Notes under the pieces: model-generated | Seen by the model: only the letters and a program-made list of their open reading frames with translations | Database searches by the model: none | What the model was told of the DNA's origin: nothing | Part shown: positions 7,339-16,430 of the stretch, piece after piece | Numbering within the stretch: the first letter of the stretch is position 1 | How the letters are laid out: each line of letters opens with the position of its first letter | Position numbers and translations under genes: made by a program | Source: Flavobacteriaceae bacterium PS02338 | GTDB taxonomy: Bacteria > Bacteroidota > Bacteroidia > Sphingobacteriales > Sphingobacteriaceae | Length of the DNA: 64,000 bases | Direction of reading: 5' to 3' | Assembly: GCA_029959615.1 (NCBI GenBank) | Contig: JASCOD010000006.1 | Span: 279,762 to 343,761 of the forward strand

Positions 7339-9812
7339 TGCAGTTTGCGGAGACGGATTTTCTGGAGCGGGATACACTTTTTGTTGAGGTAATTTTACCC
7401 TTGTCGTTAAGCATCAATTATACTTATCGGGTACCCTTCGAACTTAACAATGCTATTGCTGTTGGTAAACGGGTAGTGGTGCAATTTGGTAAGCATAAAA
7501 TTTATACTGCCTTGGTGAAAAGCATCGGTAAAAATCCGCCGGAGCATTACCAAGCAAAATATATTATTGACGTAGTTGATGATTATCCCGTAGTTACGGA
7601 GAAACAGTTTGAATTTTGGGATTGGATAACTTCTTACTACTTGTGTAACGAAGGTGATGTGATGTCTGCAGCCTTGCCAGCAGGTTTGAAACTAGCCAGT
7701 GAGACTGTTTTGCTGTTAAAAGACGAACTGCCGGAAGCTCTTGAACTTACTGATAAGGAGCAAATCATTTTAGAGGTTCTGCATAAGCAACATCGGATCA
7801 GTATCGATGAAGTTGCTGGTCTTTTGGGGCAGAAAACAGTCTATCCAATTGTCAATTCGTTAATAGCAAAAGAGGTAATTGTTGCGGCAGAGGAAGTGGT
7901 AGATAAGTATAAGCCGTTGCTGAAGTCTTTTGTGAAATTAAATAGTTTCTACCAGGAGGAAGAACACCTAAGACAGCTTTTTGCTCAATTGGAAAAAGCA
8001 CCGAAGCAGCTAGACACCTTGTTGGCTTATCTAAAATTGAGTAAGGATAGAGGTTTTGTTGCCAAAAATCAATTGGTAGAAGAAAGTGGTGGCGGGCAAG
8101 CGGCCTTGAAGTCCCTTACAGATAAGGAAATTTTCTTGGTAGAAAAAAGACCGGTAAGTAGGTTGAGTAGTGATGGTGAAGTGTTCGACATCAATTTTAA
8201 GCTAAGTGAACATCAGAAAGGAGCGCTAGCACAGATTAAGCAGCAATTCGAAGAAAAGGAAGTGGTTTTGTTGCACGGTGTTACGGCTTCAGGAAAGACC
8301 CAGCTTTATATTAAGCTTATAGAAGATGCTATAGCTAATGGTGGACAGGTGCTATTTCTTTTGCCTGAGATTGCACTGACTACTCAAATTGTTGAAAGAA
8401 TAAAGCTTTACTTCGGCAATAAGATAGGAGTTTATCACTCTAAATTTAATGATAATGAACGTGTAGAAATTTGGAACAAGGTACTCAATGGTTCGTATCA
8501 AGTTGTTCTGGGTGCAAGATCGGCCGTATTATTGCCTTTTTCAGATTTGAAATTAGTGGTGGTAGATGAAGAGCATGAGAATTCATATAAACAATATGAT
8601 CCTGCGCCTAGGTATCAGGCAAGAGATGCTGCTGTGTTTTTATCCTATCTGCACCATGCTAAAGTAGTGCTAGGTTCTGCAACACCTTCTTTAGAAAGTT
8701 ATTACAATGCTAAAACAGATAAGTATGGCTTGGTAGAGTTAAAGGAACGTTTTGGAGGGGTTCAGTTGCCTTTACAAGAGGTAGTTAGTATTGCAGAGGA
8801 AACGAAAAGGAAGAAAATGACTTCTTATTTTACAAGCGTATTGGTAGATGATATTGCCGAAGCTTTAGAAAAAAAAGAACAGGTCATCTTATTTCAGAAT
8901 CGTAGAGGTTATGCAACCATTTTATTATGTGCTACTTGCGGTTATGCTCCTAAATGCGTTAACTGTGATGTAAGTTTAACCTATCATAAATCTAGTGGTA
9001 AACTGCACTGTCATTATTGCGGCTATCATCAGAGTAGCATCAATACTTGTCCTGCTTGTGGGTCCGTACATGTGGAACAAAAAGGCTTTGGTACCGAACG
9101 TATAGAGGAGGAGCTAAGTTTGATTTTTCCCGATGCCAGAATTTCCCGATTGGATTTGGACAGTACACGCACAAAAAATGGAATGCAGCAAATCATTAGT
9201 GACTTTCAAGAGAAAAAAAATGACATACTGATAGGTACGCAAATGGTGGCAAAGGGGTTGGATTTTGAGAACGTAAGTTTAATTGGAGTGATTAATGCAG
9301 ATACATTATTGAATTTTCCAGATTTTAGGGCTTTCGAACGAAGCTATCAGCTTTTGGCTCAAGTAGCAGGTAGAGCAGGAAGAAGAGAGAAGCAAGGTAA
9401 GGTCTGTATCCAAGCTTATGCCGACGACCATCGGATCATTAAGCAGGTAATTGATAATAATTATGAGCAGATGTATAGCGATGAACTGGAGGAACGTAGG
9501 CAATTTAACTATCCGCCGTTCTCACGTTTAATCTTCATTAATGTAAAACATAAAGATGCCAATGTGCTTAATGTTGCTTCACAGGCTTTAGCAGCAAATT
9601 TACGTGCTCAGCTTGGCAAGAGGGTTTTAGGACCGGAACAGCCGTTAGTGTCCCGCGTTCGGAATTACTACATTAAACAGATTATACTCAAAATAGAAAG
9701 AACAGCGGCTATACAAAAAGTGAAGACTGTATTGTTGGATACCATTAAAGACTTTAATGCTCAAAAGGACTTTAGAAGCGTAATTACGCAAATAGATGTA
9801 GATCCTTATTAG
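7338..9812 (+). CDS. priA: Primosomal protein N' (replication restart helicase PriA)
   Basis: PriA is a 3'-to-5' DNA helicase that recognises collapsed forks and reloads the replisome. The 824 residues contain an N-terminal DNA-binding region, Walker A HGVTASGKT (about residues 312-320) and the DEEH box in VVVDEEHENSYKQYDPAPRY (about 408). They also contain the two zinc-binding clusters CATCGYAPKCVNC and CHYCG...CPACG (about 531-575) and helicase motifs V-VI (GTQMVAKGLDFENVSL, QVAGRAGR). The length is normal for Bacteroidota. The ATG overlaps the DUF423 stop. It is convergent with an outer-membrane protein gene, the two stops overlapping by 4 nt. Confidence 0.97.
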   Translation: MQFAETDFLERDTLFVEVILPLSLSINYTYRVPFELNNAIAVGKRVVVQFGKHKIYTALVKSIGKNPPEHYQAKYIIDVVDDYPVVTEKQFEFWDWITSYYLCNEGDVMSAALPAGLKLASETVLLLKDELPEALELTDKEQIILEVLHKQHRISIDEVAGLLGQKTVYPIVNSLIAKEVIVAAEEVVDKYKPLLKSFVKLNSFYQEEEHLRQLFAQLEKAPKQLDTLLAYLKLSKDRGFVAKNQLVEESGGGQAALKSLTDKEIFLVEKRPVSRLSSDGEVFDINFKLSEHQKGALAQIKQQFEEKEVVLLHGVTASGKTQLYIKLIEDAIANGGQVLFLLPEIALTTQIVERIKLYFGNKIGVYHSKFNDNERVEIWNKVLNGSYQVVLGARSAVLLPFSDLKLVVVDEEHENSYKQYDPAPRYQARDAAVFLSYLHHAKVVLGSATPSLESYYNAKTDKYGLVELKERFGGVQLPLQEVVSIAEETKRKKMTSYFTSVLVDDIAEALEKKEQVILFQNRRGYATILLCATCGYAPKCVNCDVSLTYHKSSGKLHCHYCGYHQSSINTCPACGSVHVEQKGFGTERIEEELSLIFPDARISRLDLDSTRTKNGMQQIISDFQEKKNDILIGTQMVAKGLDFENVSLIGVINADTLLNFPDFRAFERSYQLLAQVAGRAGRREKQGKVCIQAYADDHRIIKQVIDNNYEQMYSDELEERRQFNYPPFSRLIFINVKHKDANVLNVASQALAANLRAQLGKRVLGPEQPLVSRVRNYYIKQIILKIERTAAIQKVKTVLLDTIKDFNAQKDFRSVITQIDVDPY

Positions 9813-10492
9813 TTTTTACCAACTAGGTGGATTTGTAAGCCAGCGGTTACAGGATTAAGTAACGATTCGAATTTAGTATATTTTGCAAAAGTTCTGGTGT
9901 TTGCAGCATCATTTAAGATCGTTTCCTGACGCTCGTAAGCATAATAGAAATCTATACTTGACTCCGCAAAAAGACTGATCTGCTTTCCTATATTGATCTT
10001 TAAACCCATTACTGGTGTTAAAGTACCCCCATTCTTACTAGCTACTACAGTAAAAGGTAAGTTAAGGCTTGCAGGATTTACCGATTTAATATCTCCTTTA
10101 AAGTTATTAGATCTGTAGCCAAGGTCTACAGCAAAATAAGGTTGTATGATAGAGTAGTTAAAGTTTTTTTCGAAACCCAATTTGATGGAATAATCGCTTA
10201 GATTGCCAGTAGCATTTTCACAATTATCACACTGGTTTTTAAAGGTAAAATCTTTTTTATAAAAATAATGACCACTAATTCTAAACGCCATTTGGTTATC
10301 GTTTAGACGTATAATACCACTATTTAGCCACATGGTGGCATAGTCGTCGGTATTGGTTTGCTGTAAAATTTTCGGTAGTTGCATCATGCTATAGCCTTTT
10401 ACGCCAATGCTGTAATTGTAGTTTCCGTCTACCTGCGCTAACGCAGAAGAGCTGATCAATAAGGTGGCAATAAAAAGTATAATTCTGTTCAT
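9809..10492 (-). CDS. Outer-membrane beta-barrel protein, unnamed
   Basis: This 227-residue protein has a cleavable signal peptide (MNRIILFIATLLISSSALAQ). It has amphipathic strands typical of small 8-stranded OmpA-type/porin-like barrels: 'qmAFRisGhYFYkkdF', 'ysIkLGFEKNF', 'iQPYFAVDLGYR', 'tPVMGLKINIGK' and a final 'vtAGLQIHLVGKN'. A CDNCEN motif around residue 87 may form a disulphide or metal site in a loop. The ligand is unknown. Its 3' end overlaps the priA stop by 4 nt in convergent orientation. Confidence 0.75.
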   Translation of the reverse strand: MNRIILFIATLLISSSALAQVDGNYNYSIGVKGYSMMQLPKILQQTNTDDYATMWLNSGIIRLNDNQMAFRISGHYFYKKDFTFKNQCDNCENATGNLSDYSIKLGFEKNFNYSIIQPYFAVDLGYRSNNFKGDIKSVNPASLNLPFTVVASKNGGTLTPVMGLKINIGKQISLFAESSIDFYYAYERQETILNDAANTRTFAKYTKFESLLNPVTAGLQIHLVGKN

Positions 10493-10636
10493 GATTGCGC
10501 AAAAATATAAAATATTTGTTACTAGTTGGCTTTTGTAGAAGCTTTAAGTTAATTGTTCGATAATTATGGATCACTAACCTAATAGCTGTTAATAAATATT
10601 CTCACCGCTATATTAGTTAAATACCTACTTTAAACC

Positions 10637-10644
10637 TATTTTTG
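10637..10644 (+). promoter_or_regulatory. Candidate -7 element immediately before pcm
   Basis: TATTTTTG matches TAnnTTTG and ends 6 nt before the pcm ATG, the same spacing as at tsaB. The -33 element is poor. Confidence 0.45.
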
Positions 10645-10650
10645 GCGCAA

Positions 10651-11307
10651 ATGGCTTATAAGTTTGTAGATAATTATAGAGAAAAAGGAGCAAGAAAGCA
10701 ACTTGTAGAAATCTTAAAAGAAAGAGGAATATCTGATGTAAAGGTACTTAGGGCGATAGGCAAAGTACCGCGTCATTTCTTTTTTGACGAAACCTTTTGG
10801 AATCAGGCCTATAAAGACATTGCTTTTCCTATCGGTGATGGACAAACCATTTCGCAGCCTTACACAGTAGCCTACCAAACCGAACTGTTACATATTCAAA
10901 AGGGGGATAAGGTTTTAGAAATTGGTACGGGTTCTGGTTATCAGACTTGTATCTTAATGGAATTAGGAGCTAAAGTTTATACGATAGAGCGTCAGGAGAA
11001 TATCTATGCAAGAACTATAAAAGTGCTGCCCGGAATGGGATATCATGCTAATTTTTTCTTAGGCGATGGATCGAAAGGCATTGAAGCTCATGCACCATAT
11101 GACAAGATTATTGTAACAGCAGGTGCTCCATTTGTTCCAGAAATATTGCTCAAGCAATTGAAGATCGGTGGAGTACTGGTGATTCCAGTGGGAGATGAAA
11201 AGTCTCAAAAGATGATTACTGTTATTCGTGTAAGTGAAAACGAGTACGATAGAATTGAACTGGATACTTTCAGATTTGTGCCTTTGGTGGGTGATCAGGC
11301 TTGGTGA
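10651..11307 (+). CDS. pcm: Protein-L-isoaspartate O-methyltransferase
   Basis: The enzyme methylates isoaspartyl residues in damaged proteins with S-adenosylmethionine, starting their repair. Motifs: the family signature GDGQTISQPYTVAYQTELL (about residues 62-80), SAM motif I VLEIGTGSGYQT (about 87-98), the acidic VYTIERQ that ends strand beta-2, and KIIVTAGAP (motif II region). I start it at ATG 10651, since the in-frame TTG at 10642 lies inside a -7 promoter element. The length of 218 aa is normal. It is monocistronic, followed by a convergent hairpin and the NamZ-family gene. Confidence 0.94.
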   Translation: MAYKFVDNYREKGARKQLVEILKERGISDVKVLRAIGKVPRHFFFDETFWNQAYKDIAFPIGDGQTISQPYTVAYQTELLHIQKGDKVLEIGTGSGYQTCILMELGAKVYTIERQENIYARTIKVLPGMGYHANFFLGDGSKGIEAHAPYDKIIVTAGAPFVPEILLKQLKIGGVLVIPVGDEKSQKMITVIRVSENEYDRIELDTFRFVPLVGDQAW

Positions 11308-11324
11308 TAAAGGGTTGTAAGTTT

Positions 11325-11361
11325 TACGTTTTAAGTTTTAAGTCGGGAAACTTAAAACGTA
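11325..11361. terminator. Hairpin between convergent pcm and the DUF1343 gene
   Basis: TACGTTTTAAGTTT (11325-11338) pairs perfectly with AAACTTAAAACGTA (11348-11361) across a 9-nt loop. It lies in the 58-nt gap between two converging genes, so it could stop transcription from both sides. U-tracts are present only inside the stem. Confidence 0.6.
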
Positions 11362-11365
11362 TAAC

Positions 11366-12613
11366 TTAAGGGTATAGCAAATACTTCTTTCTCATTTCTT
11401 TATACTTGCTCAAGCCAGGTTCCCAGCTAGCTCTAATTTCTGCTTCACTTTTACCAGCTATAATCTGTTTCCTAAAATCGGCAACGCCAATTAATCTCTC
11501 GATAGGTAGTAACTGATTGCTCAATTTAGAGTCGAAGAAAGTTTCTTTTTTAGGTGATGCTTTGTAAAGTTCCATTACCCATTGAATATTAAGTTGACGT
11601 GTTTTTCTGAAAATCGACGTGTCGTAATTTCTTAAGTCAATGCCGTAACAGACTTCATCCTTAAATAAAGGGGTTTCTGCCATACCTTTAATTCCTGTAG
11701 GAGTAAAAGAAAAATCGTAAATTCCCTTGTAATAAGGCGCCCCCAATATAGTAAAAGGAAATTTTGTACCTCTGCCTAGGTTTGCATAAACGCCTTCAAA
11801 CAAACAAGTGCTAGGGTATAATAAAATTGATTGCGCCGTATTTAAGTTTGGCGATGGCGCAACCGGTAGCTCATAAGGCATGTCATGGTTGTAATTCGCA
11901 TTCTTGATGACCGTAATTTTGCACTTTAACTTATTTTTTAACCAACCTTCTCCATTTAACATTTGCGCATATTCGCCAACCGTTAAGCCGTGTGATACAG
12001 GAATTGGCTGTATGCCGATGCCAGATTTGAATTGTGGATCTAAAATTGGGCCGTCGATAACAAAGCCATTCGGATTGGGCCTGTCGAAAATCATCACTTC
12101 TTTGCCGCTGGCAGCACAAGCCTCCATTACATGTTGTAAGGTATTAATGTAAGTATAGAAGCGTACGCCAACATCTTGAATATCAAATATCATGATATCG
12201 ATATCTGCTAAGTTCTCTTTACTCGGTGTGCTCTGTTTGCCATAAAGAGAAACGACCTTAATACCTGTTTTGGCATCTACTTCGTTGCCAACATGAATAC
12301 CGGCACTAGCATTACCTCTAAAACCATGCTCCGGACCGAAAATCTTTACTATTTTTACACCACGTTTTAGTAAACTATCAACGGTTGTTGTTTTATTGAT
12401 AATGGATGTTGGATTAACGACCATGCCTACCCGTTTTCCTTTTAATAACGGAAGGTAGAGTTCGGTTTGTTCTGCACCAGTTTTAAAACGCGTTGAAACT
12501 TGATTTTTAGTTACGGGCGGTTTGTTGTTCTGCGTTTTTTTGCTGTTTTGTCCGCAGGCAGAAAGTGTAAAAACAACCAAGAAAATTTTTAAAAGTAGGG
12601 TGTATTTGTTCAT
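11366..12613 (-). CDS. DUF1343 / NamZ-family exo-beta-N-acetylmuramidase, lipoprotein
   Basis: This 415-residue DUF1343 (PF07075) protein belongs to a family that includes characterised exo-lytic N-acetylmuramidases (NamZ) releasing MurNAc from peptidoglycan fragments. The signal peptide ends in the lipobox LSAC (Cys about residue 20), so it is probably an outer- or inner-membrane lipoprotein facing the periplasm. Family motifs: VGMVVNPTS, FGPEHGFRG, FDIQDVGVRFYTYI, IFDRPNPNG, and PVAPSPNL near the middle. The length matches the family. The likely role is cell-wall recycling or scavenging. It is divergent from the FtsX-like permease gene. Confidence 0.88.
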   Translation of the reverse strand: MNKYTLLLKIFLVVFTLSACGQNSKKTQNNKPPVTKNQVSTRFKTGAEQTELYLPLLKGKRVGMVVNPTSIINKTTTVDSLLKRGVKIVKIFGPEHGFRGNASAGIHVGNEVDAKTGIKVVSLYGKQSTPSKENLADIDIMIFDIQDVGVRFYTYINTLQHVMEACAASGKEVMIFDRPNPNGFVIDGPILDPQFKSGIGIQPIPVSHGLTVGEYAQMLNGEGWLKNKLKCKITVIKNANYNHDMPYELPVAPSPNLNTAQSILLYPSTCLFEGVYANLGRGTKFPFTILGAPYYKGIYDFSFTPTGIKGMAETPLFKDEVCYGIDLRNYDTSIFRKTRQLNIQWVMELYKASPKKETFFDSKLSNQLLPIERLIGVADFRKQIIAGKSEAEIRASWEPGLSKYKEMRKKYLLYP

Positions 12614-12692
12614 TTTCAGGTTTTTTAAACGTGTGTGGACTAAAACGAAATTGAATTAGCACTTTTGCTAAGTTACAAATTATTGCAAAAAG

Positions 12693-13913
12693 TTGAATGT
12701 AGAATATTTCATATCGAGTCGTATTTCTTTAAAGGCTGAAAGAACCTTTTCAAAGTTGATTGTGCGTATTGCCATAGCGGGAGTGATGCTGAGTTTGGCG
12801 GTGATGATACTTTCCGTGGCAATCATCAAGGGCTTCAAAACTGAAATCCAGGATAAAGTGAGAGGTTTTGTAGGGGATATCCAGATTTACCGCTTTGACT
12901 TGAATGGTTCATTTGAAAAATCACCCTTTATTCCTAACGATACTACTTTAAACAGCCTCAAGAACAATAAACAAATTGCTTCTTTTTATCCATTCGCAAC
13001 TAAACCCGCAATTATTGTTGCCAACGGTGAGGTAGAAGGAATCAACTTCAAGGGTATTGACCAAAGTTATGACTGGAGTTATATCAAGAAGCATTTAAAA
13101 AGTGGCAGTGTAATAGATTTTACGGACAGTACGAAGGCGGCGCAACAGGTACTCATTTCGGAATATACGGCCAAAAGATTAATGCTCAAAACTGGCGATA
13201 GCTTCATCATGCATTTCGTGCAGAACCCTCCTAGAAAGAGAAAATTGACCATTGTTGGGATTTATAATATCGGGATAGAAAGCTTAGACAAAGGCTTTGT
13301 GATAGGCGATATGAACTTGATTAGACGCTTAAATAATTGGCAAGCGAACGAAACTGGTGGTATAGAGGTGCGTATTAAGGATTTTAAATTGCTGAAACCA
13401 GTTGCTGATGATGTTTATAGTAGTTTGGAGTTAAAACTAAGATCACGTTCGGTTGAAGAAAGTACACCAGAAATATTTACTTGGTTATCATTATTGGATG
13501 TGAATACTAGGGTACTAATCATACTGATGCTGATTGTAGGGGTAATCAATATGATAACAGCTCTTTTGATTATGATATTGGAACGTACCAATATGATCGG
13601 AATACTAAAAGCCATGGGGATGAGAAATGGCAGTATGATGAAGATATTTCTATACAATGCTGTTTATCTGGTAGGAGTAGGTCTTTTACTTGGAAATGTT
13701 TTAGGTTTGGGGCTGTGTTTCTTGCAGCAATACACGCATTTATTTAAGCTCGATCAAACTAATTACTATTTAGATTATGTTCCGATAGAGGTTCATTTGA
13801 CCGATATATTATTGCTAAATGCGGCTACTATTATCATTTGTACCTTGGTGCTAATTATTCCTTCCATGTTGGTGAGTAGAATTAGCCCGTTGAAAGCGAT
13901 TAGGTTTAAGTAG
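12693..13913 (+). CDS. LolC/E-type FtsX-domain ABC permease
   Basis: This 406-residue permease of the MacB/LolC/LolE type has one N-terminal helix (about residues 22-46), a large periplasmic domain and three C-terminal helices (about 270-295, 320-345, 370-392). It ends in the typical SRISPLKAIRFK. In the Lol system such proteins move lipoproteins from the inner membrane to the outer membrane with an ATPase of the LolD type, and no LolD gene is adjacent. The start is TTG at 12693 (protein MNVEYFISSRIS): the only nearby ATG (12697) is out of frame and hits a stop at once. This is a decided non-ATG start. Confidence 0.88.
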   Translation: MNVEYFISSRISLKAERTFSKLIVRIAIAGVMLSLAVMILSVAIIKGFKTEIQDKVRGFVGDIQIYRFDLNGSFEKSPFIPNDTTLNSLKNNKQIASFYPFATKPAIIVANGEVEGINFKGIDQSYDWSYIKKHLKSGSVIDFTDSTKAAQQVLISEYTAKRLMLKTGDSFIMHFVQNPPRKRKLTIVGIYNIGIESLDKGFVIGDMNLIRRLNNWQANETGGIEVRIKDFKLLKPVADDVYSSLELKLRSRSVEESTPEIFTWLSLLDVNTRVLIILMLIVGVINMITALLIMILERTNMIGILKAMGMRNGSMMKIFLYNAVYLVGVGLLLGNVLGLGLCFLQQYTHLFKLDQTNYYLDYVPIEVHLTDILLLNAATIIICTLVLIIPSMLVSRISPLKAIRFK

Positions 13914-13917
13914 TATT

Positions 13918-13983
13918 CACCACCTTAGGCACCTAAGTACATTTAAGTTTTTTCTAAGGTTTTCTAAGATGTCTTAGGTGGTG
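13918..13983. terminator. Imperfect long hairpin between convergent genes
   Basis: CACCACCTTAGGCA (13918-13931) pairs with TGTCTTAGGTGGTG (13970-13983) with one mismatch and one G-U pair, across ~38 nt of TAAG-rich sequence. It sits between the LolC/E-type gene and the ppx-like gene. A related TGTCTTAGGT motif recurs at about 19140, so this may be a dispersed repeat acting as a terminator. Confidence 0.5.
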
Positions 13984-13988
13984 AAAAT

Positions 13989-14900
13989 TTAATTTCGTTG
14001 TCTTAAACTTTGCAAAACCCCCATTTTCAAATCATAAGTAGATAGCGCAATCTTCTGGATACTAAGTTCTGCTAAAACATAATTGGTAATTAAGCTGGCC
14101 ATTACAATCATATCTACACGTAATGGAATAAGGTTAGGCATTTTACTGCGTTCTTCATGATTTGAATTAATTAATCGTGTTGCTAACGCTTGATAGCTTA
14201 CTCTGTCAATTTCTCCTTGTGAGATTTCATTAATATCTACGGTGGGATTTAACATTACCGAATAAGTTTCAAAAGCGCCAGCAGATCCAATTAGTGTGGT
14301 TGCTTCAAACTCTTTTCCAAAGGAAATTAATTCCGCTAATGTCTCTTTTAAATGCAAGTTGATATGTCCTTGATCTATCTCATTGATTGGGTCAGATTTA
14401 AAAAACTTCTGCATCAATCTGGCTGCGCCAATATCAAAACTTTTCTTCCAGTAAAACCCATTTTCATCACAAAATATAAATTCGGTACTACCGCCACCAA
14501 TATCCATAATTAAGGATTTGCCTGCGATAGCTCCGCTTAACTTTACACCTTCATAAATTAAATTAGCTTCTTCCTCTCCATCAATAATATCTATACTTAT
14601 TCCGGTTTGATCTTTTACGGTATCGATAAATTCTTGGCCATTGCTAGCACTTCTTACACCTGATGTAGCAACTGCTCTTACTGTTGAAACTTTGTATTCA
14701 TCCAGTGTGACTTTAAATTCCTTTAAACAGTTTACACCTCGGTTAAATGCGGTAGGTATAATGCGATTGGCAATTGTAATATCCTCGCCAAGTTTAATCG
14801 GTTTATTCGTCTTATAAATGATATTCATCTCACTACCACTTTTTTCGGCAATAATGAGATGAAATGTGTTTGTGCCTAGATCTATCGCAGCAATTTTCAT
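13989..14900 (-). CDS. Ppx/GppA-family exopolyphosphatase/pppGpp phosphatase
   Basis: This 303-residue ASKHA-fold phosphatase has the phosphate-1 loop IDLGTNTFHLII (residues 5-16), ATSGVRSASNG, and the phosphate-2 loop MDIGGGSTEFIF (about 138-149). It has only the Ppx/GppA core and lacks the C-terminal HD-like domain of long Ppx enzymes, as is usual in this phylum. It hydrolyses polyphosphate or pppGpp; the sequence does not decide which. It starts 22 nt downstream of the lipoprotein gene at 14922 on the same strand. Confidence 0.9.
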   Translation of the reverse strand: MKIAAIDLGTNTFHLIIAEKSGSEMNIIYKTNKPIKLGEDITIANRIIPTAFNRGVNCLKEFKVTLDEYKVSTVRAVATSGVRSASNGQEFIDTVKDQTGISIDIIDGEEEANLIYEGVKLSGAIAGKSLIMDIGGGSTEFIFCDENGFYWKKSFDIGAARLMQKFFKSDPINEIDQGHINLHLKETLAELISFGKEFEATTLIGSAGAFETYSVMLNPTVDINEISQGEIDRVSYQALATRLINSNHEERSKMPNLIPLRVDMIVMASLITNYVLAELSIQKIALSTYDLKMGVLQSLRQRN

Positions 14901-14921
14901 GGATTGGCTGGTTTTGAGCTG

Positions 14922-15671
14922 TTAATCTACGAAATCATCTCGCAGCAACAAAACGAGGGCGGCACTACTCAATAGCATTTTTTCTTTTTCATTACTCTTT
15001 TTTAGGAAGATAGTACCATTGTTAATCAGTGATACTGCACCTACAATTTCTCCACTTTTGTTTTCAAACTGAAAGCCAACAGGAATTTTGCTAATGGATG
15101 TCGGCTTGGTTTTAATTACAGTTTTTACCGTGTAGTAATTTTCTTTGTCTAATACGATTTTACCAACTAGACCATTTTTATACATTTCAACTTGAGCATT
15201 GTTTACCTGCATTTGCCAAGGTTTTTCAGCATCGTCAAGGTATATTTGAGCAAAACATCTGTTGAGCAACGAATCTTTTTCTCTATACCTTTCTGCTTTC
15301 ATTTCTACCTTTTCACCGGTAATGTAAAGGTTGCGGCTTTTCAAAGCGTTGGTCATAAATACTTCCGAATTTCCCGCGGTGGGCGAGGTTAAAGCAAAAG
15401 TCATTTCGTTTCTTTTTTTCTCGCTGCCTATCATTATGCTTTCTTGGCCATTGCTAAAACCAAAGGCACGTTTGCTGCCCTTATTCCAAGATCGTTTAAC
15501 GTATTGTGTTTGATAGTCGGCAAAAGTAACTGTTTGATTAACTCGTAAACCTTGTGTGCCTTTTACGGGGTGTTGCACCAGCTCGCTATTTGCCACATCG
15601 ATTTGCATGCTTGCGCAAGAGCTTAAAAATAAAGCGATAAGCCCTAAGAATTTGTAGTAATTAAATTTCAT
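14922..15671 (-). CDS. Uncharacterised lipoprotein (249 aa)
   Basis: This is a lipoprotein by its signal: MKFNYYKFLGLIALFLSSCA, with the acceptor Cys at residue 19. The mature part is beta-rich ('ftKg..gLrvnqtvTFadyqtqyvkRsWnkg') without known catalytic motifs. It probably shares an operon with the ppx-like phosphatase that follows. The family is not recognised. Confidence 0.72.
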   Translation of the reverse strand: MKFNYYKFLGLIALFLSSCASMQIDVANSELVQHPVKGTQGLRVNQTVTFADYQTQYVKRSWNKGSKRAFGFSNGQESIMIGSEKKRNEMTFALTSPTAGNSEVFMTNALKSRNLYITGEKVEMKAERYREKDSLLNRCFAQIYLDDAEKPWQMQVNNAQVEMYKNGLVGKIVLDKENYYTVKTVIKTKPTSISKIPVGFQFENKSGEIVGAVSLINNGTIFLKKSNEKEKMLLSSAALVLLLRDDFVD

Positions 15672-15807
15672 ATTGTGTGTTTTACGACATCGAAACTATT
15701 AAAAATCACACCACGACGAACGGCGTTGGTCGCTTTTTACATTATTTAACATTTACAAATAAAGGAAGCAAACTGAGCTTCAGGGGTAATCACGAAGCAT
15801 GAGTATT

Positions 15808-16260
15808 TTAAATTGCTATACAAGTTGCTGTATGCAAAATCTTAAAATTACATGAATTGGCTATGAAACACAGTTCATTAGCTTGCTGATGTAGGGAATT
15901 GGCGAGGTCTATTTGGTTAGGGTTGCTTATGGTAACAGTAGGGTATAGGTTTACTTCAATAAACTTTCCACTTCCTTTTTCATTAGTCTCAAGAATCGCT
16001 GTAGCTTGGTCTGTATAGGCTAGAACTTCTATTTGGTGTTGACTGCAAACATATAAATAAGACATCATATGGCATGACATTAGACTGCTCAACAATAAAT
16101 CTTCTGGGTTATGTAAGCTAGGGTCTCCCTTAAAAGCTTTTGCAGCAGATAATGCTAATTCTGGCTTGCCATCGAAACTGATGGTATGGCTTTTTAAGTA
16201 TCTTTTAGTAGAAGGTTTTTCTATTTCCCAGTTGAGTGTGGCTTTAAAAAAGTGGTTCAT
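15808..16260 (-). CDS. OsmC family peroxiredoxin-like protein
   Basis: OsmC-like proteins reduce organic hydroperoxides with a pair of cysteines. Here the first Cys is in HNPEDLLLSSLMSCHMMSYL (about residue 63) and the second in the C-terminal ANELCFIANSC region (about 132), which fits OsmC spacing. The length (150 aa) is usual. It stands alone, with a 136-nt gap upstream and the ABC permease downstream after a repeat-containing gap. The cytoplasmic antioxidant role comes from family knowledge. Confidence 0.85.
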   Translation of the reverse strand: MNHFFKATLNWEIEKPSTKRYLKSHTISFDGKPELALSAAKAFKGDPSLHNPEDLLLSSLMSCHMMSYLYVCSQHQIEVLAYTDQATAILETNEKGSGKFIEVNLYPTVTISNPNQIDLANSLHQQANELCFIANSCNFKILHTATCIAI

Positions 16261-16342
16261 AGGCTACAAAAATGTGTCTAATGCTTGCTCCTTAAAATAG
16301 AGTTACGAAGTTTAACTTTAGCTTATGGTTTTATTAAGGGAA

Positions 16343-16371
16343 ACTTACGAAGTTTCAAAAACTTCGTAAGT
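16343..16371. repeat. Palindromic copy of the 'ACTTACGAAGTTT' dispersed repeat
   Basis: ACTTACGAAGTTT (16343-16355) and AAACTTCGTAAGT (16359-16371) form a perfect 13-bp inverted repeat with a 3-nt loop. The same arms occur many times in the 44.6-49.8 kb island. This copy lies 60 nt downstream of the ABC permease stop and could also work as a hairpin there. Confidence 0.8.
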
Positions 16372-16430
16372 CTTTAAACAAGTTTGTCTTTGCTCTTTTA
16401 TCCTTGTTCCCTGCTCTTTTATTCTTTGCT

